Positions 1 through 7,863 of a DNA stretch of 64,000 nt are shown in pieces (positions within the stretch are counted from its first letter, which is position 1; each line of letters begins with the position of its first letter). The DNA comes from Bacteroidota bacterium. GTDB taxonomy: Bacteria; Bacteroidota; Bacteroidia; Chitinophagales; Chitinophagaceae. The stretch lies in assembly GCA_023409975.1 (NCBI GenBank), contig JAEYQO010000058.1, forward strand, positions 1 through 64,000. Reading direction: 5' to 3'. The position numbers were made by a program, and so were the translations under genes. The notes under the pieces are model-generated. The model was not told the origin of the DNA. It saw only the letters and a program-made list of their open reading frames with translations, and made no database searches.

Positions 1-97
1 GTTAGCGAGGCTTTAACCGCAGGAAGGCAGGTATGTTTGTCTTCGGCATTTTTCATATTCATCCTCAGTAATGTTTCAGGGGCACTCCCTCTTCCTC

Positions 98-163
98 GGG
101 TTAGGTAGGGGTTAGGTACGGGGTAAGTGCGGGGTAAGTACGGGTTAGGTACGGGTTAAGTAA
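98..163. repeat. 11-nt tandem array (6 units)
   Basis: Six consecutive 11-nt units without a gap: GGGTTAGGTAG, GGGTTAGGTAC, GGGGTAAGTGC, GGGGTAAGTAC, GGGTTAGGTAC, GGGTTAAGTAA. Units differ by point changes but the period is exact. Confidence 0.9.
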
Positions 164-370
164 CGACCTGCTTCCCGGTTTGCGCCGGGTCGAGTTGCAT
201 GATTACCTGCGCTATCTCCGGAACCTAAGTCGCTCATTTCGGTATTATGGCCAAGGCCAAGGCGATGGGCAAAGCCCAGGCCCAGGCCAAAGCACCACGA
301 AACTCTGCATACGCCAGGCCGTTAGCCTTTGGTTTTGACCTTCGCTTTCGCCCCTTTTTCTGATATCGAG

Positions 371-412
371 GATCTGACATCAGTCATCTGACATCCGACA
401 TCTGACATAGGA
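371..412. repeat. Heptamer tandem array (6 units)
   Basis: Six 7-nt units of the form CATCTGA/CATCCGA (GATCTGA, CATCAGT, CATCTGA, CATCCGA, CATCTGA, CATAGGA). A closely related array is at 10953-10994. Confidence 0.85.
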
Positions 413-425
413 TTGTCGGTCAATA

Positions 426-460
426 CACTAACGACTAACCACTAACCACTAACCACTAAA
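426..460. repeat. Heptamer tandem array (5 units)
   Basis: Five 7-nt units: CACTAAC, GACTAAC, CACTAAC, CACTAAC, CACTAAA. Short relatives (ACTAACA, AACCATC) are seen at 1958-1975 and 25835-25858. Confidence 0.85.
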
Positions 461-600
461 AACCCATTGCTGTTGTTGCGCAACACACAGCAACACCCGC
501 CTGGCGCGGAAAGAAAATCTCTGGCATCAAATATGCGGAGCCATTTTTTAGCCTCATATGTAACCGAAACACCAATTATTTAGACGAACGAGAATGGGGG

Positions 601-666
601 ATGACTCCTTGTTGACTCCTTGTTGATACCTTGTTGACTCCTTGTTGATACCTTGTCAATACCTTG
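601..666. repeat. 11-nt tandem array (6 units)
   Basis: Six uninterrupted 11-nt units: ATGACTCCTTG, TTGACTCCTTG, TTGATACCTTG, TTGACTCCTTG, TTGATACCTTG, TCAATACCTTG. The reverse complement reads CAAGGAGTCAA/CAAGGTATCAA and shares the CAAGG core with the arrays near 53.6-54.0 kb. Confidence 0.9.
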
Positions 667-880
667 TCGGCAGGTTGAGAAATTGGAGCATCTTAACCAC
701 CATATTTCGGAAAAACACAAACTGTTGGATGGATCTGGTTAAAATAAAAGTAAGAAACCGGGAAAGAAGGACGGAAAAATGCTCGCCGGACCAGCCTCAA
801 AAACTATTACCAGTAAGTGACCGATACGGATTGATTACTGATTCAGTACTGAATGTGTGAAGAATGTGTCCAGAACATTT

Positions 881-924
881 CTAACCGAGGTCTGACTCTA
901 GCCTGACTCTAGCCTGACTCTACC
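881..924. repeat. 11-nt tandem array (3-4 units)
   Basis: Three near-identical units (CTGACTCTAGC twice, then CTGACTCTACC) preceded by one degenerate 11-nt unit, CTAACCGAGGT. The reverse complement contains GAGTCA, as does the array at 601-666. Confidence 0.8.
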
Positions 925-1052
925 ATGGCTCGGGGATGACCCCGTGTGGAGACCATGGTGCAACCAACTCCCCATCAGCGAAGCACGTCGCTGGATTTTT
1001 CATTTCCTTTTATCCGCCCGCCGGATTATCTTTGCCCAAAATTGTCAGGAAA

Positions 1053-1301
1053 ATGCCCCGCAAATTAAAACCAACTGCCAGTCAGAAACGTACTTTTTGG
1101 ATCCATTTTGTTGTGTTTGCGATTGCCACCATAGTCATGTTTGTGATTCATCAGGGTCAGAGCAAAGATGGTTGGGCCTATCCCTGGCACGCCTGGATCG
1201 TAGCCGCCTGGGGACTGTCACTGATCGGCCACGGTTGCTCCGTCTACACAAACTATGAGGATCCTGCGATGGACGAATTCAAGCGTCAGCAGGCACACTA
1301 A
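1053..1301 (+). CDS. Small 2TM-domain membrane protein
   Basis: An 82-residue protein with a basic N-terminus (MPRKLKPTASQK) and two hydrophobic segments, roughly residues 15-32 and 44-61, separated by a short loop containing KDGWAYPWHAW. The size, the topology and the acidic tail resemble the Bacteroidota 2TM-domain family, whose members are often found alone or fused to histidine kinases; their function is not established. The open frame continues 39 codons upstream, but that extension is unlike a protein N-terminus. I chose the ATG at 1053 because it follows CAGGA and starts a normal positively charged lead into the first membrane helix. A rho-independent terminator follows 28 bases downstream, so it is probably a single-gene transcript. 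Confidence 0.7.
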   Translation: MPRKLKPTASQKRTFWIHFVVFAIATIVMFVIHQGQSKDGWAYPWHAWIVAAWGLSLIGHGCSVYTNYEDPAMDEFKRQQAH

Positions 1302-1329
1302 TAATGATACAAGTGTTTAGTTTATAAGG

Positions 1330-1355
1330 AACCGTCTGAAACGACGGTTTTTTTT
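1330..1355 (+). terminator. Intrinsic terminator of the 2TM gene
   Basis: Perfect 7-bp stem AACCGTC/GACGGTT around loop TGAAAC, followed by a run of eight T. Confidence 0.85.
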
Positions 1356-1431
1356 ATTGGAACTTGCGAAGCATCACCCTGTCCTGGGGAGACTGTAAAT
1401 TAAACCACAGAAGCTATAAAACAGGAAACAC

Positions 1432-1638
1432 CTATTGTTCTTCCCTCGTCTTCAGCTTCATTTTAAAGAAATAAATAACTAGCTCCAGCAGAACAGCAAC
1501 AGCACCGAATCCGAGCGCACCCAGGGCTAGCTTGATATAAAATATATCCCACCGGAACTCCATAACATACCCCCAGATTAGAAAGCTGATAGCCAGCACC
1601 AGGTTAAATCTAATATGGAAGCGAAGCCTTTCTTTCAT
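1432..1638 (-). CDS. Small two-helix membrane protein, unknown
   Basis: A 68-residue protein with a basic start (MKERLRFHIRFN), two hydrophobic segments at about residues 11-27 and 33-57, and a charged tail (KMKLKTREEQ). The topology is that of a small inner-membrane protein with both ends in the cytoplasm. I do not recognise a family. It resembles the 2TM-domain type only in layout. There is no clear ribosome-binding site, which is usual for this phylum. It converges on the 2TM gene upstream. Coding status rests on the clean charge/hydrophobicity pattern alone, so confidence is moderate. Confidence 0.5.
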   Translation of the reverse strand: MKERLRFHIRFNLVLAISFLIWGYVMEFRWDIFYIKLALGALGFGAVAVLLELVIYFFKMKLKTREEQ

Positions 1639-1735
1639 TCTTAACTATCTAGCCTGAAAAAAAGATCAAAAGAGGTCGGCAAAGCCTTTTTCCGAATTAC
1701 CCTTCATTTTATATCAGGTGAAACAAATATAAAAA

Positions 1736-1764
1736 AACCCGGCGGTTATCGATTCCTCCGAGTT
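1736..1764 (-). terminator. Minus-strand terminator-like hairpin without an evident gene
   Basis: Read on the minus strand: AACTCGGAGG, a 9-nt loop, CCGCCGGGTT, then a T run. The stem pairs at 9 of 10 positions counting one G-T pair. It lies in the 363-base gap 1639-2001, where I see no open frame on the minus strand that it could serve. An unannotated small RNA between about 1770 and 1930 is possible. Confidence 0.4.
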
Positions 1765-1977
1765 CATTTATCCTTCCGGACTACCCTCTTGAGTGCAGTC
1801 AACCCTGCAAGGTTAAACGTACAGAATGTCCCGTTACTGCTAGCCCTGTGTAAACTTCGCTTTAACTTAAAATCACATCGACACTGCTCCCATTCTGTCC
1901 ATACCATGCCCCCTGAAGGCACATGAACAATCTTCTCATTTCACCTCTATCCCTAATGACTAACAACTAACAACCAT

Positions 1978-1985
1978 TATCTTTA
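1978..1985 (+). promoter_or_regulatory. -7 box of the hybrid kinase gene
   Basis: TATCTTTA, one base off the Bacteroidota -7 consensus TAnnTTTG, ends 16 bases before the start codon of the hybrid kinase. Confidence 0.45.
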
Positions 1986-2001
1986 AGCCAAGTTCACGCA
2001 C

Positions 2002-4626
2002 ATGGATACGCTGAAATATAAACAGCTTCAACAGGAATACGAGTTACTCAAAGATGAGAAGGCGCGCATCGACACGCTGGTCGAAATGGGAATCGAGGTC
2101 AGGAACTACGATGCCGAAAGAGCATCCGAAATGGCCGATGAGATCCTGGAACGCTCTATAAAAGCCAATTACAAGCGCGGTGAAGGCCGCGCCCATAACC
2201 TGAAAGGCTCCTGCTACTGGCTACAGGGTGAATATGAGCTGGGCCTCGAAACGCTCGAAAAGGGCTACACCATCGCCCGCAAAGTGAAGGATCGCCGGCT
2301 CGAAGCCCGTGTGCTGAACAACCTGGGAAATATCTATCGCGACCTCGGCGACCTCGGTGACGCCCTCACCTATTTTGAGAGAGCCCTCGCCATCAACGAA
2401 GAACTGGGCGATGAGTTCGCTCAATCGGTCAACCTCACCAGCATCTCCAACCTGCTCTATGACCTTCACGATTACGAGAGCGCGCTGGAATATGCACTGC
2501 GTTGTCTGCCCATTTTCGAAAGGGCTCATGAGGTGAGCAGGCTCATTACCATTTACAATACGCTGGGAAATATCTACTTCAAACAGGAACAGTTTAACGA
2601 GGCCCTCCGGTACTTCGAAGAGAACCTCCGCCAGTCAGACCCTGAAACCTCCGCACATATCCTCGCAGAAAGCGGGGTGGGAAAAGTGTATTACAAAATG
2701 CACGATTTCACCAACGCCCGTAAATACCTGGAACATGCGCTCGATCAGGCTCAGGAACTGGTGAATGTGGAGGTGCAGATCATCTGCTTCTTCTACCTCG
2801 GTCGCCTTAGCATGGATGAAGGGAATTATAACGAGGCGGTGGATCTGATGAAGAGCGCCCTGACGCTGGCTGATGAATATTCCCGCAGACACGATGTGAT
2901 GAGCATCCATGAGATCCTTTCTGAGCTCTATGATCAGATGGGTGATATTCCAAGAGCTTTCTACCACCTGAAGACCTACGAACTTTTCAAGGAAGATATT
3001 TTCAAACAAACCATTTTCAATCGCCTCCGTAACCTCCAGACGCGTCAGCAGATAGAGCTGGCCAAGAAAGAAAAAGAGGTGGCAGAACGAACTGCTCAGC
3101 TTAAACAGCAGTTCATGGCCAATATGAGTCACGAGATTCGCACCCCGATGAATGCAATTGTGGGTATGACGCGTCTGTTACTGGCCAGGGAACCCCGGGA
3201 AGATCAGATGCGGTACCTGAAGGCTATTCAGCAATCGGCTGATAACCTTCTGGTGATCATCAACGATATCCTCGATCTTTCCAAAATTGAAGCGGGCAAA
3301 ATAGTGATCGAGAAGACTGACTTCTCACTAAGGGAGATCATGCAGAGCGTTCGCGATATGCTGATGCTGCGGGCTGAGGAGAAGGGGTTGCTATTTGAAA
3401 CCGATGTCGATCCTAAGATCCCGCAGCGATTGGTGGGCGACCCGACGCGTATCAATCAGATCCTCGTGAACCTGGCGGGCAATGCTGTAAAGTTCACAGA
3501 AAAAGGACAGGTGCTCGTTCAGGCAGGCATCCAGAAGCGCGAAGGCAACCGGCTGTTCATTCGCTTTGATATCATAGACACCGGCATTGGCATTTCACCG
3601 GATTATGTAGAAAAGATATTTGAAAGCTTTACACAGGCAGGAACAGATGTGGCACGGCGCTTTGGTGGAACCGGTCTTGGACTTACCATATCGAAACAGT
3701 TGGTGAAGTTGATGCAGGGCGAGATCAGTGTCAAAAGCCATCTCGGGAAAGGGACCACCTTCACTGTTATCATCCCTGTGGATGAGGCGGCAGTCCAGAC
3801 GGCACCGGAAGCGGTAAAGCTGATCAATAAAGAAAACATGGAGCGGCTCCGCAAGCTGCACATTCTGCTGGTAGAAGATAACGAGTTTAACAGAATGGTG
3901 GCCGAGGATACCCTCAGGGAAGTACTCCCGGGAATTACGCTTGAAAACGCTGTAAATGGGGCCGAAGCGGTAGATAAGGTGAAGCAGCAACAGTTCGATG
4001 TGGTACTGATGGATATTCAGATGCCTGTAATGGACGGCGTCGCTGCCACGCAAACCATAAGAAGCCAGCTACCCGCCCCCGCCAACGAGACAAAGATTAT
4101 CGCCATGACAGCGAATGTGCTGCAGGAAGATGTTCAACGCTATCTTTCTGTCGGGATGAACGGCTATGTGAGCAAACCCTTTCATATCGACGAACTGCTG
4201 CTGCAGATAGCGAATGTAATTGATGGTAAAGCACCAGGTGCGCCGCAAAAACAGCAGGATGAAGGTCCTGCGCTGAAGCCCCTGCCATCGCAGGTGACTG
4301 ACATGAGTTTCCTCAAACAGCTTACAGCAGGCAATAAAGTAAAGATGGACAAATACATCACCATGTTCCTCGACAATGCACCGAGGTTGATCCGGCAAAT
4401 TGACGCGGGCATGGATAAGAAAGACCTGCAGGAGGTGAAGATCGCCGCTCATTCCCTGAAACCCCAGCTTGGATATATGGGCGTGAAGGAAGAGGTCAGT
4501 CATATCTTTCTGATAGAACAGACAGCAAGTGAGTCCGGACATACCGACAGACTCCCCCCGCTGATTGCAAATCTGAAGCGGGTTTGCGAGAAAGCTTTTC
4601 ATGAGCTGGATCAGGTAAAGAGCTGA
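2002..4626 (+). CDS. TPR-containing hybrid histidine kinase (HisKA-HATPase-REC-HPt)
   Basis: An 874-residue soluble sensor kinase with no signal peptide or membrane segment. Residues of about 50-340 are TPR-like helical repeats (for example NNLGNIYRDLGDLGDALTYFERAL), followed by a charged coiled coil (about 345-370). The dimerisation/phosphoacceptor motif NMSHEIRTPMN places the phosphorylated histidine at H377. The ATPase domain shows the N box with N494 and the DTGIGI box at D526. A receiver domain follows, with acidic E625/D626, phosphoacceptor D671 in LMDIQMPVMDG and a late lysine in VSKPF. The C-terminal HPt domain has H817 in AAHSLKP. All four phosphorelay stations are therefore present in one chain, and the intracellular signal is probably read by the TPR part. 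The next gene, 123 bases downstream, is a receiver protein that may be its output. Confidence 0.93.
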   Translation: MDTLKYKQLQQEYELLKDEKARIDTLVEMGIEVRNYDAERASEMADEILERSIKANYKRGEGRAHNLKGSCYWLQGEYELGLETLEKGYTIARKVKDRRLEARVLNNLGNIYRDLGDLGDALTYFERALAINEELGDEFAQSVNLTSISNLLYDLHDYESALEYALRCLPIFERAHEVSRLITIYNTLGNIYFKQEQFNEALRYFEENLRQSDPETSAHILAESGVGKVYYKMHDFTNARKYLEHALDQAQELVNVEVQIICFFYLGRLSMDEGNYNEAVDLMKSALTLADEYSRRHDVMSIHEILSELYDQMGDIPRAFYHLKTYELFKEDIFKQTIFNRLRNLQTRQQIELAKKEKEVAERTAQLKQQFMANMSHEIRTPMNAIVGMTRLLLAREPREDQMRYLKAIQQSADNLLVIINDILDLSKIEAGKIVIEKTDFSLREIMQSVRDMLMLRAEEKGLLFETDVDPKIPQRLVGDPTRINQILVNLAGNAVKFTEKGQVLVQAGIQKREGNRLFIRFDIIDTGIGISPDYVEKIFESFTQAGTDVARRFGGTGLGLTISKQLVKLMQGEISVKSHLGKGTTFTVIIPVDEAAVQTAPEAVKLINKENMERLRKLHILLVEDNEFNRMVAEDTLREVLPGITLENAVNGAEAVDKVKQQQFDVVLMDIQMPVMDGVAATQTIRSQLPAPANETKIIAMTANVLQEDVQRYLSVGMNGYVSKPFHIDELLLQIANVIDGKAPGAPQKQQDEGPALKPLPSQVTDMSFLKQLTAGNKVKMDKYITMFLDNAPRLIRQIDAGMDKKDLQEVKIAAHSLKPQLGYMGVKEEVSHIFLIEQTASESGHTDRLPPLIANLKRVCEKAFHELDQVKS

Positions 4627-4749
4627 CAGAGAGCATAAGAGCGGGAATCGTCTGCTGCTAGCTTTGAACTCTGAAGACGAGAAACCTGCAAAAGGATTTC
4701 GGAATTCAGGATTATTTTCTATTTTTCTACCAAATCGAACCAAACCAAT

Positions 4750-5253
4750 ATGGCAAAGGCAAGCAAGCGTTACATTTTCCTGGTAGACGATGAGCCCATT
4801 CAGAACGAGATGCTCAAAGACTACCTGAATGAGCGCTTCCTCTATGAGATCAAAACCTTCGATAACGGAGAAGAGATGTTACAGAATATGCACCTCAATC
4901 CGGAGATCGTAGTACTGGACTATCATCTTAGCAGTAATAAGCGGGATGCGATGAATGGTGTGGAGGTACTGAAGATCGTTAAGGATAGACATCCTGACGT
5001 GCAGGTGGTCATGCTGTCCGGTCAGGATAAGATCGATGTCGCTATCGACAGTATGAAGTATGGCGCCTACGATTATGTCGTAAAAGGAGAAACCGCATTC
5101 TCGAGGACCGAAAATATTCTCAACAACATCAGCGAGCTGCATAAGGTCCGGACGATCAATAAGGCCTACAAGCGTACGATCACGCTGCTGATCATCGGCC
5201 TGATCCTGATCATCGCCATCGCCATTTACCTGCGATTCTTCCCGCCGGTATAG
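4750..5253 (+). CDS. Receiver-domain protein with C-terminal membrane anchor
   Basis: 167 residues. Residues of about 8-125 form a CheY-like receiver: acidic DDE near the start, phosphoacceptor D57 in VVLDYHLSS, the conserved Ser of MLSGQD, and the lysine of DYVVKGE. No DNA-binding or enzymatic output domain follows. Instead the chain ends in one strongly hydrophobic helix (about residues 142-162, TITLLIIGLILIIAIAIYL) and a short FFPPV tail. It sits directly after the hybrid kinase and is a plausible phosphorelay partner held at the inner membrane. The target is unknown. Confidence 0.85.
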   Translation: MAKASKRYIFLVDDEPIQNEMLKDYLNERFLYEIKTFDNGEEMLQNMHLNPEIVVLDYHLSSNKRDAMNGVEVLKIVKDRHPDVQVVMLSGQDKIDVAIDSMKYGAYDYVVKGETAFSRTENILNNISELHKVRTINKAYKRTITLLIIGLILIIAIAIYLRFFPPV

Positions 5254-5304
5254 CAGCCGGCCAAACACCCGCCTGATATCATTCACCAATAAGCAGCACT
5301 TCGT

Positions 5305-5312
5305 TAGATTTG
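5305..5312 (+). promoter_or_regulatory. -7 box of the aminotransferase gene
   Basis: TAGATTTG, an exact TAnnTTTG match, ends 22 bases before the aminotransferase start. Confidence 0.6.
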
Positions 5313-5334
5313 CTGCTTCTTTTCAATTGACGAT

Positions 5335-6537
5335 ATGCAACTAGCGCAACGCCTGGACAGGATCAAGGAACCACAGACCATAAAAATGGCCAAACTGGGA
5401 CGGGAATTGAGGGCCCAGGGTGCCCAGATCATCGACCTGAGCCTGGGAGAACCTGACTTCAATACTCCCGAACATATCTGTAACGCAGCCACAGAAGCGA
5501 TGAGCTGTGGGTTTACCAAATACACCCCTGTGGTGGGTATCCCGGAGCTCCGTCAGGCAATCAGCGCCAAGCTGAAAAGAGATAATAACCTCGACTACGC
5601 ACCAGAAGAGATCATCGTATCTACCGGGGCCAAGCAATCATTGGCGAATGCCATTCTCTCCATTATCAACCCGGGCGATGAGGTGATCATTCCCACGCCT
5701 TACTGGGTAACTTACAGCGCACTGGTATCATTAGCTGAAGGTCGCCCTGTATTCCTTCCCTGCACGATCGGGGAAGATTTTAAGCTGGATCCCGGGCGAC
5801 TGGAACAAGCGATCACTGACAAGACCAGATTGTTTATTTTCTCTTCTCCCTGCAACCCCTCAGGTAGTGTCTACAGCAGGGACGAGCTGGCAGGACTGGC
5901 AAAAGTGTTTCAGAAATATCCACAGGTGGCTATAATCAGCGATGAGATTTACGAATACATTAATTATGAAGGTCAGCACGAGAGCATCGCGCAGTTCTCT
6001 GAGCTGCGTGACCGAGTGATCATCGTCAATGGCATGTCGAAAGGCTTCGCCATGACCGGCTGGCGGCTGGGGTATATGGCCGGACCGAAGGAGCTGGTAC
6101 AGGCCTGTGAAAAATTCCAGGGACAGTTCACCTCAGGAGCCAATTCCATAACACAACGTGCAGCGGTTGTCGCCCTCACGGGATCATTGGAATCCAGTCA
6201 GCGCATGACCCAGGCTTTCAAAGAACGCAGGGATTTTGTTCGTGATGCCCTGGCTGCAATTCCGGGTGTAAAGGTGAATAGTCCGAAGGGGGCATTCTAT
6301 GCCTTCCCTGATATCAGTAGCTTTTTCGGGAAGACCGACGGTAAACGTGTCATCCAGAATGACGAAGACCTGTGTATGTATCTGCTTCACGAAGCTCATG
6401 TGAGCACCGTGAATGGCGATGCCTTTGGCAATAACCAATGCATCCGGATTTCCTTCGCCACGTCTATGGAGAACCTTCAGGAAGGAATGAAACGGATCGC
6501 AGCAGCATTAGGGAAATTGGATGCTGTAGAGACGTAG
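5335..6537 (+). CDS. PLP-dependent aminotransferase, aspartate aminotransferase type
   Basis: A 400-residue class I/II (fold type I) aminotransferase. It begins with the family pattern ...IKMAKLGRELRAQG..IDLSLGEPDF and contains the PLP-binding lysine at K236 in the motif SKGFAMTGWRLGY. FSSPCNPSG (PLP/phosphate region), the Asp/Tyr pair in SDEIYEYI and the C-terminal arginine region CIRISFATS are all present. The length is normal. The likely reaction is transfer of the amino group from aspartate or a related amino acid to 2-oxoglutarate; subgroup Ib enzymes also accept prephenate or aromatic acids, so exact substrate is uncertain. The last three codons before the stop and the stop codon itself lie inside a REP-like palindrome, so the repeat has set the C-terminus. 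Confidence 0.93.
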   Translation: MQLAQRLDRIKEPQTIKMAKLGRELRAQGAQIIDLSLGEPDFNTPEHICNAATEAMSCGFTKYTPVVGIPELRQAISAKLKRDNNLDYAPEEIIVSTGAKQSLANAILSIINPGDEVIIPTPYWVTYSALVSLAEGRPVFLPCTIGEDFKLDPGRLEQAITDKTRLFIFSSPCNPSGSVYSRDELAGLAKVFQKYPQVAIISDEIYEYINYEGQHESIAQFSELRDRVIIVNGMSKGFAMTGWRLGYMAGPKELVQACEKFQGQFTSGANSITQRAAVVALTGSLESSQRMTQAFKERRDFVRDALAAIPGVKVNSPKGAFYAFPDISSFFGKTDGKRVIQNDEDLCMYLLHEAHVSTVNGDAFGNNQCIRISFATSMENLQEGMKRIAAALGKLDAVET

Positions 6538-6587
6538 CATGCTACGTCTCAAAATCCAGCGGAGATCGTAGCACGCTACGTCTCTAC
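6526..6587. repeat. REP-like palindromic element
   Basis: A 62-bp unit bounded by 13-bp terminal inverted repeats GTAGAGACGTAGC and GCTACGTCTCTAC. The left half is a perfect 22-bp palindrome (GAGACGTAGCA/TGCTACGTCTC, 6529-6550). The right half is an imperfect palindrome around CGTAGCACGCTACG (6567-6580). It contains the stop codon of the aminotransferase (6535-6537) and sits between two converging genes. A half-copy with 12 of 13 matches occurs at 25809-25821. Confidence 0.85.
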
Positions 6588-6590
6588 GAA

Positions 6591-6935
6591 CTATTGTACC
6601 CTCACCTCCAACTCGGCCATTTCAGGAATCATCTTAGCATAAACAGAATCCAGTGCGTCCGGGTTCCGCTTGTACCAGTTGAGGCTCTCGTCGAAAGTCG
6701 CCAGGTCGACATTATGGTGTTTCAAAATGGAATGATAAAACGCCGCTAAAGAATCGTGGTTACGTTCGTTGCCCCTGTGTGCGCTATCCCGGCGCATGAC
6801 AATGCTATATACCTCAGCCACATGAATATCCGAAAGAATAGCCTGCATTTTGTCGGGTGAAAGCTGGGGTTGTTTTTCGGAGTCGCAGGCAGCGAATACG
6901 AATACCAGTAAAACAGTAGATAGAAATCGCTTCAT
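6591..6935 (-). CDS. DUF4296-type lipoprotein
   Basis: A 114-residue lipoprotein: N-terminal signal MKRFLSTVLLVFVFAAC with the lipidated cysteine at C17, then a helical domain (MQAILSDIHVAEVYSIV... YHSILKHHNVDLATFDESLNWYKRNPDALDSVYAKMI) typical of the DUF4296 family of Bacteroidota. Function is unknown; members recur beside envelope genes. The open frame extends 29 codons further upstream, but that part overlaps the end of the PorD-like gene and lacks signal-peptide features, so I start at 6935. The gap to the upstream gene is four bases, indicating the last gene of a coaBC-porD operon. Confidence 0.82.
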   Translation of the reverse strand: MKRFLSTVLLVFVFAACDSEKQPQLSPDKMQAILSDIHVAEVYSIVMRRDSAHRGNERNHDSLAAFYHSILKHHNVDLATFDESLNWYKRNPDALDSVYAKMIPEMAELEVRVQ

Positions 6936-6939
6936 CAGA

Positions 6940-7863
6940 TTACTTATTGAGTGCCTGGTATTTGGTGGTATTGGGCACATCCATCTGGGACAGAAGAGGA
7001 ATAAAAGTGGCGCGCTGCTCACGTGGCAGCGAACCTACGACTTTGACGATTTCATCAGTCTTGGCATTGAAGAAGAACTGGATCAATAACGAGCTGGGAT
7101 TCGCATTGTTCACCTCGTGAAGGGTGGGAATACCCGCCACGATTTTCTGCCGCGCCTGCTCAGGTTTACTGTACATCATATCCAGACCTTCACGGTGATA
7201 GGTGTACCAGTAGTTGCGCACCTCAGAAAACCTGGGACTCAGTAGCTGATCGATCAGCCAGTAACGGTTCTTATTGCCTTCCACAGCCTTCCAGCCGCTG
7301 ATACCGCTACCTTCCGGCGCGTTGTTCACCACGTTGAGTGCGCGCTTGAGATGAGCCGTACCACCCTCAGACTCAAAACTGTCATAATCAAGACCAAGAA
7401 TGACGTAAGCGTAAAAAGCGAGGATGGCGGTGAGGTTGGAGGCCATAGGATCACTGCCAACTACCCTGTTATCCTCAAACTGCAGGGGCGTAAACTGGTT
7501 ATAACGGAATACGAAATCCCGGTCGATATAATTAACCAGCGGACTATTATAATTGGAGTTATAGACCGGGCGGGAGGCCTGGATGCTGAGGGTGCCGTTA
7601 TAGATCTCCTCTTCCGGATTCCTGCCGGTTAGATTAATGAGGATATTCACTTCAATCTTTTCATTGACATCAAAATTATCTGTAGTCCATTTCCTGGTGT
7701 TCAGAAAATCGCTGATGGACTTCTCCATAGTCGTGAAGACCTGCTTATCGACATTCTGAATGGCGGTGGAAAGGATCTTGACCTGGCAATTCAGTTCCTG
7801 AGCCATGGATGACACATTCACCGTCACGAGGACCACTATAACACTAAACAGTTTTCTCAACAT
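6940..7863 (-). CDS. porD: PorD-like (DUF4835) envelope protein
   Basis: 307 residues with a cleavable signal peptide (about 1-22, ending SSMAQ). The mature start ELNCQVKILSTAIQNVDKQVF and the later SARPVYNSNY...NYIDRDFVFRYNQFTPLQF, ...AFYAYVILGLDYDSF are characteristic of the DUF4835 family, which database annotations name type IX secretion protein PorD. It overlaps the 3' end of coaBC by 20 bases, and a coaBC-DUF4835 neighbourhood is common in the phylum. It acts in the periplasm or outer membrane. The biochemical role in secretion is not well defined, so the symbol rests on family resemblance and context. Confidence 0.8.
   Translation of the reverse strand: MLRKLFSVIVVLVTVNVSSMAQELNCQVKILSTAIQNVDKQVFTTMEKSISDFLNTRKWTTDNFDVNEKIEVNILINLTGRNPEEEIYNGTLSIQASRPVYNSNYNSPLVNYIDRDFVFRYNQFTPLQFEDNRVVGSDPMASNLTAILAFYAYVILGLDYDSFESEGGTAHLKRALNVVNNAPEGSGISGWKAVEGNKNRYWLIDQLLSPRFSEVRNYWYTYHREGLDMMYSKPEQARQKIVAGIPTLHEVNNANPSSLLIQFFFNAKTDEIVKVVGSLPREQRATFIPLLSQMDVPNTTKYQALNK

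Larger units (their letters stand above)
1..1052. other. Gene-poor, repeat-rich stretch
   Basis: I see no convincing gene here. The stretch holds three arrays with an 11-nt period (98-163, 601-666, 881-924), two heptamer arrays (371-412, 426-460) and a GGCCAA-type hexamer run around 250-295. Short open frames exist, such as a 72-codon frame starting in the 601-666 array, but they have no family resemblance and are made partly of repeat sequence. The window edge cuts whatever lies to the left. Confidence 0.7.

Noticed and set aside
98..163. Telomere-like repeat (GGGTTAG)
   Set aside because: The text resembles telomeric repeats by eye, but the period is 11 and units vary; nothing else suggests a linear end.
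98..460. CRISPR array
   Set aside because: Units are 7 or 11 nt and contiguous, with no spacers and no cas genes in the window.
642..860. 72-codon frame in the repeat-rich left end
   Set aside because: It begins inside the 11-nt array, has no family resemblance or signal features, and its composition is not protein-like.
1770..1930. SRP RNA (ffs) on the minus strand
   Set aside because: TCCGGAAGGA is present, but the flanking conserved bases of the SRP loop (GUCAGG before, AGCAGCC after) are absent.
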